In this document: positions 37,529-47,684 of the stretch, one piece after another
How positions within the stretch are numbered: the first letter of the stretch is position 1
How the letters are laid out: each line of letters starts with the position of its first letter
Assembly: GCF_028290495.1 (NCBI RefSeq)
Contig: NZ_JAQGJT010000156.1
Location: forward strand, 54,063 to 118,062
Reading direction: 5' to 3'
Length of the DNA stretch: 64,000 nt
Source: Tardiphaga sp.
GTDB taxonomy: Bacteria > Pseudomonadota > Alphaproteobacteria > Rhizobiales > Xanthobacteraceae
The notes under the pieces: generated by a model
The model's database searches: none
Told to the model about the DNA's origin: nothing
Seen by the model: only the letters and a program-made list of their open reading frames with translations
Made by a program: the position numbers and the translations under genes

Positions 37529-39966
37529 CCAAAAGCCAGCTCAAAGACATCGAGATCACCAACTTCCGCAGTATCCGCGGGCGTATGCTGGTTCCGCTCG
37601 ACGCTCAGGTCGTGTTGATCCACGGTGAGAACGGCGCTGGAAAGACTAGCCTGTTGTCCGCGATCGAAATGGCGTTGACCGGGCGCATGGTTGCTATCCA
37701 GCGAGCCGACCCGAACTATGATAAGCAATTGTTGCATCGCGGCTCCCAATCTGGAAAGATTTTGTTGAAGGCTTGCCTGAACGGGGCTGACGTCGAGTTC
37801 GAGACCCAGCTCAAAACAGCAGGGGCAGACACTCTGACCTGCTTGCCGACGGGCATGGCCGCGTTTCTCAGCGAGCGATGCTATCTGCCGCAAACACTGC
37901 TGGGCCAACTTCTGCAAATTTATCAGGACTCGGGCTCCGGATTGGATTCTCCGTTGTCGCGCTTTGTCGGCGAACTCTTAGGTCTGGACCCTCTTGACGC
38001 AGTCGAGTCGGGCCTTAAGGCGCTAGGCGATGTCAGAAACGTTCGAAAGATCTCGAGCCAGTACGGGGTGACTGAGTCAGAGAAGGCGCGGCTCGAACGT
38101 CAGCTGTTCGACCATCAGAGAAGCGCCGCCGCGATCGTTACCACTTTGTCGGAGGCATTAGCGGAGGTCGATGACGCCGCCCGGGCGCTCGGTGCCGCCA
38201 CGCCCATTCCGGTGGAGGAGCTTGCGCTAGCAGAAGGTCTATTTCTAGACGCACCTGAAGAAAAATCGCTGGCCAACCTCAATGATCACAAGCGTCAACT
38301 TGAGGCGATTTCGCGCCAGATCGCCCAGTCGGCCTCTCCGACCGAGAACAACGACGAAGCGACGCTGGCAAGCGCGCACCACCAGGCTGAGACAGTCTTG
38401 AAGGCCTGGCAGGACCTCTACCGCGAAAATTTCGCGAGCCTGCGGCAGGCGTTCCAGATTCAGTTCCCAAGTCATTCTTTATCGCCATCGATGGGCGAGT
38501 TCAGGAGCGACGCTCTTCGCCTTGTGATTAGCGAACGCAACCGCATCGGCGAGCGGGCAGTGCAAACCTCCGCCGATCGGACCCGCCAGGCCAGCGTATT
38601 TGCGGAAATCGAGACCGCCCGCAAGCAGCTTGAGACGATCGATAGTGAGCTGTCACGGATTTCTAGCGACGCCGGCGGCCTTGGCGCGGCGCTTGCTGAG
38701 CTGTCCACCTTTATCACCGGTGACAACTGCCCAGTCTGTGATCGCGATTTCACCGAAACAAAACGGGGCAGTCTCTCCGATCATGTGCACGCCAAGGTTC
38801 GCGCGCTGTCCACCTCCGCGCAGCGGTTGCTGGATCTTAGCGGAACGAGGAGCGAACAACAGGCGTTAATCGATAGCCTCGATAGAGAGCTTCATTCGCT
38901 GGCTGCCAGGGTCCTGCCGGACGAGGTCGTGACCGATATTTCACGCTTGACCGCCTTGCTTGATGGGCTGATGGCTCAACTTCAGCCTCTGGAAGTTGTT
39001 GCTGCCGACGGCGATCGCTTGGTCGCACTTGAGACGGCTGCCCGGCGGGCGTTGGAGGAGCATCAGTCGCGCAGTCGCGTCCGAACTTCTGCGATGGCGA
39101 CCTTGACCGAATTCGTCAGCGGTCTAACCGAGCTGGAGATGGATGCGCCGGGCGCGACAGAAGCGCCTTCGGCCGTCGTAGCACGCTATGTCCAAGGCTT
39201 CGACGCCAGAGCCAAGATTTTGGAGGGAGGGCTTGTAGCGCGGAGACGCGGGATGGAAGGTGTGCGAAAGGCGAGGGCGGAAATCGCACGTCGGGATGAG
39301 ATGGTGGCGCTTGTCGATATTGATCTACTAGAACTGGCCAAGGTGGACGAGGCCATCAAGCGGGCACAGCTAGTTCGGTCGCAAGGCCAGCAGGTGCGTT
39401 CGGCCGTCGAAAGCGTAAGATCGACGATTATCCGCCGCGAATTCAATGATCGGCTCAATCGGCTTTGGCGTGACCTCTTTATTCGCCTAGCTCCGAACGA
39501 GCCCTTCGTGCCTGAGTTCAAGGTTCCTGAAACATCCACGCAGCGCCTTCAGCCCCAGCTAATCACTCGGCACCGCAGCGGTGGAACGGGCGGTACGCCA
39601 GGTGCCATGCTTAGCGCCGGGAATCTCAACACGGCCGCCCTGACCTTGTTCACGGCTCTTCACCTGACGGTTCCACCTCAGCTGCCGTGGTTGATACTGG
39701 ACGATCCCGTGCAATCGATGGACGATGTGCACATCGCGCACTTCGCAGCCCTATTGCGGACGCTATCCAAAGAGCACGGACGCCAGGTGATGATCGCCGT
39801 GCACGACCGCCAGCTGTTCGAATATCTCAGACTTGAACTCAGCCCAGCCTTCGTCGGCGACAGCCTGCTTACGCTGGAGCTGACGCGCGGAACGAGCCGC
39901 GACACTTATTGTCTGCCTGAACGTTTGCAGTTCCAGGAGGAGATGGCTCTGCAGACGGCGGCCTAG
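37525..39966 (+). CDS. SMC/Rad50-like ATPase with zinc hook (Lamassu LmuB-like)
   Basis: Walker A GENGAGKTSLLSAI; CPVC zinc hook; WLILDDPVQSMDDVHIAHFAALL Walker B; D-loop/His switch. Confidence 0.82.
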   Translation: MTKSQLKDIEITNFRSIRGRMLVPLDAQVVLIHGENGAGKTSLLSAIEMALTGRMVAIQRADPNYDKQLLHRGSQSGKILLKACLNGADVEFETQLKTAGADTLTCLPTGMAAFLSERCYLPQTLLGQLLQIYQDSGSGLDSPLSRFVGELLGLDPLDAVESGLKALGDVRNVRKISSQYGVTESEKARLERQLFDHQRSAAAIVTTLSEALAEVDDAARALGAATPIPVEELALAEGLFLDAPEEKSLANLNDHKRQLEAISRQIAQSASPTENNDEATLASAHHQAETVLKAWQDLYRENFASLRQAFQIQFPSHSLSPSMGEFRSDALRLVISERNRIGERAVQTSADRTRQASVFAEIETARKQLETIDSELSRISSDAGGLGAALAELSTFITGDNCPVCDRDFTETKRGSLSDHVHAKVRALSTSAQRLLDLSGTRSEQQALIDSLDRELHSLAARVLPDEVVTDISRLTALLDGLMAQLQPLEVVAADGDRLVALETAARRALEEHQSRSRVRTSAMATLTEFVSGLTELEMDAPGATEAPSAVVARYVQGFDARAKILEGGLVARRRGMEGVRKARAEIARRDEMVALVDIDLLELAKVDEAIKRAQLVRSQGQQVRSAVESVRSTIIRREFNDRLNRLWRDLFIRLAPNEPFVPEFKVPETSTQRLQPQLITRHRSGGTGGTPGAMLSAGNLNTAALTLFTALHLTVPPQLPWLILDDPVQSMDDVHIAHFAALLRTLSKEHGRQVMIAVHDRQLFEYLRLELSPAFVGDSLLTLELTRGTSRDTYCLPERLQFQEEMALQTAA

Positions 39967-40092
39967 GATAGGTTTTGAACCTATGACTTTCAGCTATGCG
40001 CCTGCCGATTGGGTCCAGAAGTATGTGTTCCATAACATTCGATCAGCGATCGAGCTCTTTTCGGCAGGATGTCGCATCTGACCAAAATGCGA

Positions 40093-40464
40093 TCAGCGAC
40101 GCCGAAATGGTAGTACTCTTCCAGTCGCCTTAGAGCGATTTGGAGAAGGTTGCCCATGCGTAGGAATTGGAGACCAGCCTGTCTTTTCACTCATAAACAG
40201 CAGGCGCAACCAATCATGGGTGATTGACGCCTCCGCCCAGGGCATCGGGTCTGGCTCCGATCCGTCGTCGTGTTCAGGCGGACCGAGTGGCACAGCGACG
40301 GCATGGCCCTCCCACATAATGCCGCCTGGACCCATAAATACATACTCGCAGTCCTCCGGCTCGGAGCATTCGTCAACGAGCGCCGCCAGTTGGCGCTCGT
40401 CATGGGCGACGAATATTCCGACGAGGTCTTCACCGTTCTTCGTTCGAACTAGGTATATTTGCAT
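40093..40464 (-). CDS. hypothetical protein
   Basis: 123-aa acidic ORF MQIYLVRTKNGEDLVGIFVAHDE. Confidence 0.5.
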   Translation of the reverse strand: MQIYLVRTKNGEDLVGIFVAHDERQLAALVDECSEPEDCEYVFMGPGGIMWEGHAVAVPLGPPEHDDGSEPDPMPWAEASITHDWLRLLFMSEKTGWSPIPTHGQPSPNRSKATGRVLPFRRR

Positions 40465-40547
40465 TTGGACGTCAAAATCTCATGCGAGATGTTTGGGAAC
40501 GCCGCGCGGTCGCGCATCTCAATATGCCGAAGCCAAGGCGTAGGCCA

Positions 40548-41030
40548 TCAACCTCGGCGAAAGGTGCTGGTCTTGGCTGAAATGCTCGATGTCGGTTTCG
40601 CGGAACGCGGCGATGGCGATCCCCGGGGACGACGCCTTGCGTCACCCAGGTTGACCTGCTTGGTCTTGCGTGATCCGAGCTGATTCTGCCGCATCTTAGT
40701 CGCCAGAGCGGCTTTACTGGTAATCATTCCTCCCACGTCGCCCATAAACAGCCAATTTAGACACTGGCCGTGCGCGTGGAAAAATTCGACCACGGGCTGG
40801 AACTGTGCGTCGGTGGTGCGCTTGCCGTCTGCGCGTCGGCGGCAAAACTGTATAACGAGTGCTGCTGCCGGTTCAGAAAGTTGCCAGCCGTCGCAGACGT
40901 AGCTGGTTCGCAAAACATCCATCATATGTTCGGCGCGGACTAAAGCTGCTGCGGGACTCTCGCGATCCACGACTATTTGCTCAGACGTGTTGGATGTTCC
41001 AGCGGTGGCATGGACGACTTGCAGAGTCAT
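40548..41030 (-). CDS. hypothetical protein
   Basis: 160-aa ORF; C-terminal part low complexity. Confidence 0.45.
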   Translation of the reverse strand: MTLQVVHATAGTSNTSEQIVVDRESPAAALVRAEHMMDVLRTSYVCDGWQLSEPAAALVIQFCRRRADGKRTTDAQFQPVVEFFHAHGQCLNWLFMGDVGGMITSKAALATKMRQNQLGSRKTKQVNLGDARRRPRGSPSPRSAKPTSSISAKTSTFRRG

Positions 41031-41205
41031 GAGATGCTCCTGAAATCAGAATGGCACCGCACATCCGGCGGCTTAGCAAGTTGAGACCAAATTTCGCATC
41101 GAGAGTCGATCTATCGCCGCTGATTGCTCTGTTTCGCCTATTAAGGTTTCTTTTGAAAACGCTCGATTTAGATAGGCTCTAGCACCTGTTATACTCAGGT
41201 AGTTG

Positions 41206-41646
41206 CTATTGCGCGATCAGTTGAGCGTGTTGCTGGGCCCAATTGAGCGGAAGGGGTCCAAGCAACCCATCAAGCTCCAGTTCCGCGTGCTGGTGTCCTT
41301 CGAGAATCGATTGGATAATCGCTGGCGCCAATAATGTCAGGCGCAACACACGGCTGAGATACGACTCGTTGATGCATTCGGCTTTTGCCAAATCGCGGAC
41401 CGTAGCGTGTCGGCCTGACTCCAGCATGTCCCGCCACCGATGGGCACGAACGACCGCTTTGACGAGAGTGCTGTCGATTCGACTGGCGCGCGGGATCCAA
41501 GGCGCTGCATCGGCCGGCGTCACGACCTGCTTGCGGCCCCCTTGGTGGCGCAGCGTGATGGGAATGTGGACCGAGATCGTCCGGCCGTCGCGGCTGAGCG
41601 TTGGGCGGCGGGATTTGCCGACGATGAGGTTTTGCTGAGCGGTCAT
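41206..41646 (-). CDS. recombinase-associated small DNA-binding-like protein
   Basis: ATRVRDLAKAE-type region (RHATVRDLAKAECINESYLSRVLRLTLLAP) resembles HTH; ATGA overlap with the recombinase stop. Confidence 0.6.
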   Translation of the reverse strand: MTAQQNLIVGKSRRPTLSRDGRTISVHIPITLRHQGGRKQVVTPADAAPWIPRASRIDSTLVKAVVRAHRWRDMLESGRHATVRDLAKAECINESYLSRVLRLTLLAPAIIQSILEGHQHAELELDGLLGPLPLNWAQQHAQLIAQ

Positions 41647-43040
41647 GCGGCCTCTTGCTGCGGAGCCGTGGCGCCGCGGAGATCGCTGCAAAGCGAGGTC
41701 AGGCCATCGACCCGCAGGCGGAGATCGATTCCAGTCTGGCTAATGTCGACCCGCTCTACCAGCAGCTCGATGATGCGGGCCTGCTCGACGGGGAATAGTT
41801 CAGCCCACAGTGGCTCGAATTCCACCAGCGCACTGCGGACATCGTTCTCGCCAAGGGAGGTGCCGGCTTTCTGTGCTGCGCGCCAGGTGGCGACAATGAC
41901 CTCCGGCGACAGTAACAGCGATCGGATCTGTTCAATGACGATCCGCTCGATCTCGGCGGCAGGGACTTGGCGGACTGGGCAGGCGTCCGTCCCCCGCTTC
42001 ATGACGCTTTGGCTGATGTAATAGCGGTAGAGCTTGCCGGCCTTTCGGGTGTGGGTTGGCGACATGGCCGCGCCGTCAGGTCCGAATAGCAGCCCTTTCA
42101 GGATCGCCGGGGTCTGTGCCCTGGCGCCGGCAGCCCGCTTTCGGGGGCTGTCTTTCATGAGGGCGTGGACCTGGTCCCAGAGCTTGCGGTCGATGATTGC
42201 CTGGTGCTCGCCGGGGTATGACGTGCCCTTGTGGACAGCCTCGCCAACGTAAACCCGGTTGTTGAGCAGCTTGTACAGCACGCCTTTATCCAGGAGGTGG
42301 CCATACCTGTTCTTTGCGCCCTTCGCCACCAGCTCCCGCGCCAGCAAGGTCGCGGACTTCAGAACCAGGAAGCGCTTGAATATGCCCCGCACCGTCTCAG
42401 CGTCGGCATCATGAATAATGAGCTTGCGATCCTGGACCTCGTAGCCGAGCGGCGTCCAGCCGCCCATCCACATGCCCTTCTTGCGGGAGGCCGCGACCTT
42501 GTCGCGGATCCGTTCGCCGGTGACCTCGCGCTCGAACTGGCCAAACGACAGCAGCACATTGAGCATCAACCGGCCCATCGGGCTACGGGTGTCGAACGAC
42601 TGGGTGATGGAGACGAAGGTGACGTCGCGGCCGTCGAAGGTCTCGACCAGTTTCAAGAAGTCCAGCATAGACCGGGAGAGCCGGTCGATCTTGTAAACCA
42701 GGACCACGTCCAACTTGCCGGCTTCGATGTCGGCAAGCAGCCGCTTCAGCGCAGGCCGCTCCAAGGTCCCGCCCGAGATGCCACCATCGTCGTAACGGTC
42801 GGGCACCAGCGTCCAGCCCTCGGCACGCTGGCTGACGATGTAGGCCTCGCAGGCCTCCCGCTGCGCCTCCAGCGAGTTGAACTCCATGTCGAGGCCTTCC
42901 TCGCTGGATTTGCGGGTGTAGACCGCGCAGCGCAGTTTCCGGAGCGGAGGCATGGCAACGCCGCGGCTTGTCGACCGGTGATTTCCATTGCCGTTCGACG
43001 TAGATTTCGATGCGCCAGAGCTGCTGCGGCGAGTTGTCAT
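41643..43040 (-). CDS. large serine recombinase (resolvase N-terminal, recombinase, zinc-ribbon domains)
   Basis: AVYTRKSSEEGLDMEFNSLEAQREAC; YKIDRLSRSMLDFLKL; SFGQFEREVTGERIRDK; LKGLLFGPDGAAM. Confidence 0.95.
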   Translation of the reverse strand: MTTRRSSSGASKSTSNGNGNHRSTSRGVAMPPLRKLRCAVYTRKSSEEGLDMEFNSLEAQREACEAYIVSQRAEGWTLVPDRYDDGGISGGTLERPALKRLLADIEAGKLDVVLVYKIDRLSRSMLDFLKLVETFDGRDVTFVSITQSFDTRSPMGRLMLNVLLSFGQFEREVTGERIRDKVAASRKKGMWMGGWTPLGYEVQDRKLIIHDADAETVRGIFKRFLVLKSATLLARELVAKGAKNRYGHLLDKGVLYKLLNNRVYVGEAVHKGTSYPGEHQAIIDRKLWDQVHALMKDSPRKRAAGARAQTPAILKGLLFGPDGAAMSPTHTRKAGKLYRYYISQSVMKRGTDACPVRQVPAAEIERIVIEQIRSLLLSPEVIVATWRAAQKAGTSLGENDVRSALVEFEPLWAELFPVEQARIIELLVERVDISQTGIDLRLRVDGLTSLCSDLRGATAPQQEAA

Positions 43041-43483
43041 GATTTGACCTGATGATTCTTGAGGCCGAAGAAGACCCAGCCATTCCATTTCGTGCCGGTG
43101 ATTTCCTGGGCGACGGACGACAGCGACTTGTACGGGCGACCGAGATATTCGAAGTCATCGATCCGGACCGTCACGCAATGTAAGATGCCCTGCCATTCCC
43201 GGATCAGCTGGGTGCCGGCGATCGGGCGGTGAACAGGGCGAGCTTTCCGCTCGGCGGCGGTCTTGGTGTCGTACTGCTTGGCCATGGATCGGAGGCGGTC
43301 GAGGGTCTCGCGGCCCAGCCCGCCGTAAGCCAGCTCCTGGATCCGGTAAGCCAGCCGGCTCTCCAGAAAACGCCGATTGTATTGGGGCGGCTCGCTGTTA
43401 AACAGCTCCCGCCACTTTGCCTTCAAAACCGGTGCAGATGCGCCCTTCAAGGCCGCCAATTGGCTCAAAACCGTATTATTCAC
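43037..43483 (-). CDS. DUF2924 domain-containing protein
   Basis: LKAKWRELFNSEPPQYNRRFLESRLAYRIQELAYGGL ... LIREWQG; partner of the serine recombinase. Confidence 0.88.
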   Translation of the reverse strand: MNNTVLSQLAALKGASAPVLKAKWRELFNSEPPQYNRRFLESRLAYRIQELAYGGLGRETLDRLRSMAKQYDTKTAAERKARPVHRPIAGTQLIREWQGILHCVTVRIDDFEYLGRPYKSLSSVAQEITGTKWNGWVFFGLKNHQVKS

Positions 43484-43698
43484 GTGCCGATATCCTCGCG
43501 TTCACGCTGGACATGACCGTGTGACTCGGGCGTGAAGTCGAGCGGAGAATCTCGATTTGCCGGCGAAATGCGACTGGACTTGCGGGCATTAAGACGCTGG
43601 AGCCCGAGCGCCAGTATCTCGGCCAATTCGCTCAAGATGGAGCCTGTCGTATGATCAATGTGGCGAATCGAATCTTTCATCGCCTGACAAGCCACCAA
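43480..43698 (-). CDS. hypothetical protein upstream of DUF2924
   Basis: 72-aa ORF overlapping the DUF2924 start by 4 bp. Confidence 0.5.
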   Translation of the reverse strand: MVACQAMKDSIRHIDHTTGSILSELAEILALGLQRLNARKSSRISPANRDSPLDFTPESHGHVQREREDIGT

Positions 43699-43770
43699 GG
43701 CATGCTTGGCGTCAGGCCGGGTAGATGAAGTATTTTAGGGGCCCTTGTCGGCCCAGAGGTTTGATGGGTA

Positions 43771-44640
43771 ATGCTGAACGCGATTAGGCCGCCCATACAA
43801 AGTGCTCCTAAGGGCAGTAAGGTATTCCTTCAAAATGCGGTTGAGTGTCTTGGGCCATTTTCGGACGCTGTCGAGCAACTGTCAAAATTAGAGGCTCGTC
43901 GACGTATTGATCGACTTGCGAGATCGCTAAATTACAATTTCGCGTGCGAGCTCAAGTCACCTCGGTTGGGAGAGACGATTGACCAGTTCCGAAAGTCGGT
44001 CGCGCTTGCCGAGGGACTTGAACGGCATTTGTCCTCGCTTAACGATGTGACGCGGTTCCTCCTCGAAACAGGAGGGGATGGCATGCCAGGTTTTATGGCC
44101 TTTGTCGGTCGACACGCCGAGAAGAAGGCAAAAAAAGCAAGCGATGACCTCGATAAGTTTATCGTCGATCTCGAAGTGTTTACGAGTCGCCTCGCACTTA
44201 CGACCGCGATCGTCGAAACAAGATTCGAGGGCGTTGGACGCAATACCAATATGCACAACAGGCTGATTGGCATAGTTCGGATTAAGTTCATCCAAGACGG
44301 CCTGGCGATCTATGAGTTGTTTAGACCGGGAAAAATATCCGGGTCGGTCGGCGGGCCTTTTCACAAATTTCTGTTGCAGATTTTCCAGTACGCCCGAGGA
44401 AGCGATCCGGACGAAAAAAAATCCAAACTCGGCACGCACCTCAAAGAGCTTGTTGGTGGGTATAAGGCGCGAAAGCGAGAAGAGGCCAAGTATCAGGTAA
44501 TATACGAGCGGCGAGAACTCATGCTAGCAAATCCGAAAACCAAACCTGAGGCGCTACAAAAGATAGATAAGGAATTCGCTCAAAGCGGCGCGCTAATGCG
44601 GAAGCACTGGCGAACGTATATGCCGCAGCTCCGCTATTAG
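43771..44640 (+). CDS. hypothetical protein
   Basis: 289-aa ORF with coding-like composition, lysine-rich C-terminus. Confidence 0.55.
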   Translation: MLNAIRPPIQSAPKGSKVFLQNAVECLGPFSDAVEQLSKLEARRRIDRLARSLNYNFACELKSPRLGETIDQFRKSVALAEGLERHLSSLNDVTRFLLETGGDGMPGFMAFVGRHAEKKAKKASDDLDKFIVDLEVFTSRLALTTAIVETRFEGVGRNTNMHNRLIGIVRIKFIQDGLAIYELFRPGKISGSVGGPFHKFLLQIFQYARGSDPDEKKSKLGTHLKELVGGYKARKREEAKYQVIYERRELMLANPKTKPEALQKIDKEFAQSGALMRKHWRTYMPQLRY

Positions 44641-44721
44641 GCTGACGAGGTGCATATCTAAAGCTATGTGGTCGGCCTGTGTTGAGCGCGAATAGCCTCT
44701 AGGAGCGTCTGTCATCCATGG

Positions 44722-45039
44722 ATGGCGTCCCGTCATCCCTTGATGACGGAGGCTGATTTGTTGAACTTTCAGGCTATCGAGCACATTCCAGATGGAAGAC
44801 GGCGCCGGAGCGCAAAAGAACGCCTCCACCAGAAGCGCGTACCGACCACCAAGCGCACGGCGGGCTACGCTCCTAAGGAGTTTTCGCTCTATATCGGCCG
44901 TCAACGACTAGGGATGGTGACGCAAATTGCTCCGCGGTCATTCGAAGCGTTCGATGTGCATGGAGACGTGATCGGTATTTTCAGAACCCGGGTCCAAGCG
45001 ATAGCTTCGATTCCGAAAGCGTCTGAGGAACGGCTGTGA
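44722..45039 (+). CDS. hypothetical protein
   Basis: 105-aa ORF overlapping the next start by 4 bp. Confidence 0.5.
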   Translation: MASRHPLMTEADLLNFQAIEHIPDGRRRRSAKERLHQKRVPTTKRTAGYAPKEFSLYIGRQRLGMVTQIAPRSFEAFDVHGDVIGIFRTRVQAIASIPKASEERL

Positions 45040-45683
45040 GCTACCAGGCAACTGAATGGGCGCGTCGCCAAGTCACAGGGGGAAAATCGCGAAAGGTGCT
45101 GCTGTTCGCTATCGCAACCTATGCAGACGCAGACGGGTTTTGCTGGCCGTCACAGGAGACCCTGGCCAAAGATGCTGAGATGTCCGTCGACACGGTTCAG
45201 CGCCAACTGAAGCTGTTGGAAAAACAGAAACTACTTACGCGCGAACACATGCCGAAGCGGCGGGGTAAATGGCGCGGCCACTGCTATCGCCTCAATATAG
45301 GATCAGCCGTGCTTGGCTCAGCCCCGGGAGCCAAGACCACGGCGCTCGATTTGCGGCCTAACCACACCGCATCTGGCACCGAAACCAGGCCGCATAGCTT
45401 GCGGCATAAACCTTCAAGAGAAACTTCATCTGAAAATCTACCAGGTAGAACACCGACCAGCGTTGAGAAGCGCCAGATTGCTTTCCAGAAGCAGTATGAG
45501 GGAATTGAAATCATCCAACACCGGATCGCCGTGCGCATCGGGGGTACAGGTTGGCTCATCTTAGGAGAAATGAGTGAAAGTGAGCTGGCTCGAGTGTCCG
45601 CACTTGAACGGCAGGGCAGGCTGGACGACGAGAGCTTGCTAGAAGCCGTCGCGAAGGTCCAACTGACGAAGCTGAGGGAATAA
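45036..45683 (+). CDS. helix-turn-helix domain protein (HTH_36/phage replication-like)
   Basis: ADGFCWPSQETLAKDAEMSVDTVQRQLKLLEKQKLLTRE. Confidence 0.75.
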   Translation: MSYQATEWARRQVTGGKSRKVLLFAIATYADADGFCWPSQETLAKDAEMSVDTVQRQLKLLEKQKLLTREHMPKRRGKWRGHCYRLNIGSAVLGSAPGAKTTALDLRPNHTASGTETRPHSLRHKPSRETSSENLPGRTPTSVEKRQIAFQKQYEGIEIIQHRIAVRIGGTGWLILGEMSESELARVSALERQGRLDDESLLEAVAKVQLTKLRE

Positions 45684-46031
45684 TCACGTCCGTGCTGGCT
45701 GCTATCTTGCAAGGCGAGCTCAGCGAGGACAGCTCAGTTCTCGTTCGCACCGCTCGTCGTCAAGGGCTGATGGGCGATGGCCGCGCGATTGCTCGGCGCA
45801 ATGACGCAGCAATTGTCCGGTTTCTCGCCAGACCTTGGATACAGGGAAAGATCCGTGCGATTCTAAATGCGCCCGGATTTTACTCTATGAAGTGCGGATA
45901 TGGGACCGGTTTAGAGTGGTTTGTGCAGAAAGAGCATCAGCTCGATTGAGAAAACCAACAGTGTGCCGCGAGGCAACGGTTCTTCATTTTCTGGCTTTTT
46001 ATTCACAAAAGCCAGATCTAATAGCCGCGGC

Positions 46032-46239
46032 GTTAGCCCTGGCAGTTTGCTAGGGCTAACGAGGAATGTGAGCCATCCGAAATATCTTACGTTGGCCTGT
46101 TTGGGGGAAAGGCAGAGAGTGTCCAGCCTCGATTGTCCACTTCCTTCAAAGGCCACTTCGCGTCGGCATGTCGGTCGCGAGACAGCCAAAAACTCATTTG
46201 ACACGATTAGCCCTGGCAATTTGCTAGGGCTAACGAGGA
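46032..46239. repeat. Two copies of a 33-bp element TTAGCCCTGGCARTTTGCTAGGGCTAACGAGGA, 174 bp apart
   Basis: Copies at 46033-46065 and 46207-46239; each contains inverted arms TTAGCCCT/AGGGCTAA. Confidence 0.8.
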
Positions 46240-46608
46240 CCGTCGGCACGCTGCCCCATCGAGGCTTAATTGATGAGCGATGCGCTAACCGGCCTGACGC
46301 GCGGCCCGGAAGGCGTCGGAGCTGACTACTTTAGCTTCGCGGCACGTCCCGGCTGGGGTGGAAGGGCCTGACCGTGTTGCGCGCTCAACAGGCGGGGGGG
46401 GGCGTCAAAACTCTGGAAGGTAGGGGCATGGGACCGGTTAGGGTGTCTCACACGCAAAAAGTTGGTTTTTTAAAACTAAAAGCCCACCTGCGTTTGGTCT
46501 CTGGCGCGGCCGATGCCACTCAGCATTTTGCGGATTTAATAGAGAAAGCCACTCTTGCAGTAGATAGCTTCTGGCGCTGCGCGCTCGCACGCTTAAGCTA
46601 CAAGACGA

Positions 46609-46912
46609 AGACGTATCTAAGCGCGCCGCTCACGCTGCAATCGAGAAGGGATTTCGTTCATTCCATGGATCATTTGCCGACAATTTGGATGAAGTGGCAG
46701 GTGACATAAAGGCAGCGTTGACGAAAAATCATGAGTACGTCAGCTTAGCGACTTTAGATGCCGCTATCGTCATGCTCAAGAATATCGGGCGAGAGGATGA
46801 TGCCAAGGCTCTTCTGAAATCCTTCGAAAGCAGCCAAGATGCAGAGTTCAGGCAGCCCGAGCGTGATCCCTTTGGCAGATCGATTGGCGATTCGGATGCT
46901 CAAATAATCTAG
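46609..46912 (+). pseudogene. 3' remnant of a larger gene (LQDEDVSKRAAHAAIEKGFRSFHGSFADNLDEVAGDIKAALTKNHEYVSLATLD...)
   Basis: Coding-like frame extends upstream of the first ATG at 46685; approximate start. Confidence 0.45.
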
Positions 46913-47130
46913 CAATCTCTAGCTTGGATAGCGCTTCGGAGTTGTAGCGCACCGGTTATTCCTCCCATGCACACCAAAAGACGGGGTCTTAATCGCGAGC
47001 ATCGAAGCTTAATTGACGACCTCGGACGCGCAAAAGTAATCGACAAAATTGGCTCCAGCGCTCTCGCCTAAGTCGAGCATGCGATGCATCTACGCCGTCG
47101 ACAAATCGGGAGATAGTGGCAATTGTATCG

Positions 47131-47155
47131 GGAACCTTCGGCATCGTCCTGAGTT
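47131..47155 (+). promoter_or_regulatory. EcfG-like promoter GGAAC-N16-AGTT
   Basis: GGAACcttcggcatcgtcctgAGTT about 52 nt upstream of ATG 47207. Confidence 0.45.
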
Positions 47156-47206
47156 CTATTTTTCGCATCGGGCACCCTGCATCCTATGCAAACTGGAGGA
47201 ATTACG

Positions 47207-47443
47207 ATGAGGAAGTTTTTGATGGCCAGTGCCATCGGCGCGTTCGCAGTGACCTCGGCTTTCGCCCAGACCACGACCGTCTCCACCGAATATTACGTGG
47301 TGCGGGATCCCGCTACGAAGAAGTGCACTGTCGTGGACAAGAAGCCGACGACCACCACGACAATCGTTGATAACGGCACATACAAGACGAAGACTGAAGC
47401 CGAAACCGGCATGAAGACTACAAAGGTCTGCACCGAGAACTAA
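47207..47443 (+). CDS. small secreted hypothetical protein
   Basis: MRKFLMASAIGAFAVTSAFAQ signal peptide. Confidence 0.65.
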   Translation: MRKFLMASAIGAFAVTSAFAQTTTVSTEYYVVRDPATKKCTVVDKKPTTTTTIVDNGTYKTKTEAETGMKTTKVCTEN

Positions 47444-47684
47444 AGTTTCGGAGCTTTCGCCGTCGTGGCGGCGAAGGCTCCGTTACTCGGACACGACTTA
47501 TTTGGCGTCACTCTTTGCTGGGAATGCTGCGTTCAAAATTACTCATTGTGACTGGCCGACTTGCCCAGCCTTGGCCGGGACCGCCGGTGCCGGCGGGACC
47601 CTCAAGATGAAGCTTGTTCCGCTTTAGGAACTGGAGCGTCCTGCGGGGTTATAGGCTGTAGCTTTTCGAACCGTTGGAGGCACC

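Noticed and set aside
47625-47645. GGAAC...GGTT upstream of opgD as a fourth EcfG promoter
   Set aside because: Spacing is 15 nt, one short of the consensus
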